Shown: positions 4,209 to 5,345 of the stretch, piece by piece
How the letters are laid out: each line of letters begins with the position of its first letter
Numbering within the stretch: position 1 is the stretch's first letter
Source of the DNA: Thermoproteota archaeon
GTDB taxonomy: Archaea > Thermoproteota > Bathyarchaeia > Bathyarchaeales > Bathycorpusculaceae
Reading direction: 5' to 3'
Length of the DNA stretch: 5,345 nt
NCBI GenBank assembly: GCA_012511995.1
Contig: JAAZFA010000167.1
Location: forward strand, 1-5,345
Position numbers and translations under genes: made by a program
Notes under the pieces: model-generated
The model's database searches: none
What the model saw: the letters and a program-made list of their open reading frames with translations, nothing else
Told to the model about the DNA's origin: nothing

Positions 4209-5345
4209 TTATTCTGTGTGAACTCTGTATAGGTCGATGTCTTCACGCATTGCAGGTGTCAATTCGAGGAAGTCTCGGACTGCACGTTCAACATCGCGTG
4301 ACTGTGTGACGTATCTGCCGACGATGAGTATATCTGCGCCTTTATCGAGTGCTTCTTTTGCTGTTTCTGGAACGATGCCGCCTGCGACTGCAATTAGGAA
4401 TTTCTTGTTGGGGAATGCTTCGCGAATCATTTTTATACGTTCAAGCCCGCTACTTCTGCCTGTTTCTTGGTCAATACCTCTGTGTAGGATCACTATGTCT
4501 GGGAAATCTTTAATTGACTTCAACTTGGCAAGAACATCTTCAACGTTTAACATGTCAATGACTGCATAGACACCCAAGCGTTTGGCTTCCTGTACAGTTG
4601 CATCAAGGGTTTCTGCAGGTGCTAAACCTGCTGCGACAACTGCATCTGCGGTGTCCTCGTAAGCAATGTCTACTTCAACTTTACCAACATCAAGGGTCTT
4701 TAGGTCTGCTATAATGAATTTATCTTTAGCCATTTGGCGTAGTTCATTAATGCCCTTTGTGCCATAGCGTTTGATGAATGGTGTGCCGACTTCGAGGATG
4801 ATTCTGTCACTTCCCGGTAATGCTTCAATGACTTTCTTTGCACCTTCAATTGATGGTGCATCGAGTGCGATTTGAAGGTAGGGTGGTCTCCATAGACGCG
4901 GAACTTTGAAACCCATAATCGGATGTTTTGCTCGATCTTTTTCATAGTTGACTTTATCTATTGTTGGATACTTCTTGAGTGCCCGTTGAAGTGCCATTTT
5001 TGTTGCACCGTAATTGTACTGGTATATCTTACGGTAATCTGTTGCTTGTGGATGGATAAATACGCTAGCGATGATGACCCACTCATCTAGTTTAACGGTT
5101 GGAATGATCCCTTCTTCAGATGAGTCAGCTATGGCTTTGGCGACCGCTGCTTGCGCTGGACCAAAAATTTTACCTGTATCTTCCATGTTTTTAACAGTAA
5201 CTTTTGGTACGATAAGCGTATGCGGTTTGGGTGGAAGGTTAGGTCGAACGACGGCTAGGAGGGGGGTATGTCCCGCAGATAGGGTTGTTATGCCATTGGC
5301 AAACGCTTGGCCAACTGGTCCGTTTTTATCGCCTATCAGAAGATC
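4209..5345 (-). CDS. fae-hps: Bifunctional formaldehyde-activating enzyme / 3-hexulose-6-phosphate synthase (5' end beyond window)
   Basis: 378 codons are visible and the frame is open to the right edge, so the ATG at 5184-5186 is an internal methionine, not the start. The Fae half (visible residues 1 to about 150) joins formaldehyde to tetrahydromethanopterin. It shows IGDKNGPVGQAFANG, GHTPLLAVVRPNLPPKP, KVTVKN, FGPAQAAVAKAIADS and YNYGATK. The family's catalytic histidine should lie about two residues before the visible start. The HPS half (about 157-378) is a TIM barrel of the orotidine-phosphate decarboxylase superfamily with DLKTLD at 214-219, LHRGID, AVAGGI and GADILIVGR. It interconverts hexulose 6-phosphate with ribulose 5-phosphate plus formaldehyde. 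The join passes through GFKVPRLWRPPYLQ. Organisation and length match methanogen fusions. In archaea the HPS direction often supplies ribulose 5-phosphate, and Fae captures the formaldehyde released; this role is inferred. The gene ends with its own terminator. Confidence 0.95.
   Translation of the reverse strand, partial: DLLIGDKNGPVGQAFANGITTLSAGHTPLLAVVRPNLPPKPHTLIVPKVTVKNMEDTGKIFGPAQAAVAKAIADSSEEGIIPTVKLDEWVIIASVFIHPQATDYRKIYQYNYGATKMALQRALKKYPTIDKVNYEKDRAKHPIMGFKVPRLWRPPYLQIALDAPSIEGAKKVIEALPGSDRIILEVGTPFIKRYGTKGINELRQMAKDKFIIADLKTLDVGKVEVDIAYEDTADAVVAAGLAPAETLDATVQEAKRLGVYAVIDMLNVEDVLAKLKSIKDFPDIVILHRGIDQETGRSSGLERIKMIREAFPNKKFLIAVAGGIVPETAKEALDKGADILIVGRYVTQSRDVERAVRDFLELTPAMREDIDLYRVHTE

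Noticed and set aside
4237..4569. Long open frame on the plus strand opposite fae-hps
   Set aside because: It is a shadow of the strongly supported fae-hps coding sequence, with serine/arginine-rich translation and no recognisable domain.

Overview
This window is archaeal DNA. It carries aIF2-gamma, ribosomal protein S6e, the RNA polymerase subunit Rpo7 (RpoE'), the zinc-ribbon elongation factor Spt4 (RpoE''), the start of a GTP-dependent dephospho-CoA kinase (DUF359 family) and a fused formaldehyde-activating enzyme/hexulose-6-phosphate synthase (Fae-Hps). Promoters look archaeal (TATA-like boxes about 25 bases before the inferred transcript start), and several genes have short GGAG/AGGTGA-type ribosome binding sites. 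The Fae-Hps fusion is known from methanogens and several uncultured archaeal lineages. A mesophilic methanogen relative or a Bathyarchaeia-like TACK archaeon would fit, but the window alone does not decide this.

Layout, left to right. Positions 1-1413 are a tight minus-strand cluster, read right to left: a PIN-domain nuclease, rpo7 (zero bases after the PIN stop), spt4 (15 bases later) and the dephospho-CoA kinase (5' part only, running off the left edge). Positions 1414-1538 are a divergent promoter region. A Nudix hydrolase gene at 1539-1970 is the only plus-strand protein gene supported with confidence; it ends 5 bases from the convergent end of the aIF2-gamma gene (1976-3223, minus). rps6e (3318-3731, minus) lies upstream of aIF2-gamma. 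Next comes a 477-base stretch (3732-4208) with no confident protein gene. Last is the Fae-Hps fusion (4209 to the right edge, minus, 5' end missing), followed by a hairpin plus U-tract terminator.

How the genes fit together. S6e, aIF2-gamma, PIN, Rpo7, Spt4 and dephospho-CoA kinase form a widely conserved archaeal information-processing neighbourhood: small-subunit protein, initiator-tRNA delivery, a probable RNA-processing nuclease, and transcription elongation. Here the convergent Nudix gene splits this string in two, so the RNA polymerase half must have its own promoter. Fae-Hps is metabolic: it condenses formaldehyde with tetrahydromethanopterin, and it interconverts hexulose 6-phosphate with ribulose 5-phosphate plus formaldehyde, so it can supply pentoses.

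The least explained part is 3732-4208. It holds a perfect 8-base inverted repeat just upstream of the rps6e promoter, and then a nested set of helices on the plus strand (about 3880-4037, with another at 4041-4102). These look like a candidate structured RNA, or possibly a small palindromic element. The same stretch also reads as a protein-like frame interrupted by one in-frame TAA. These readings compete and cannot be settled from one sequence.
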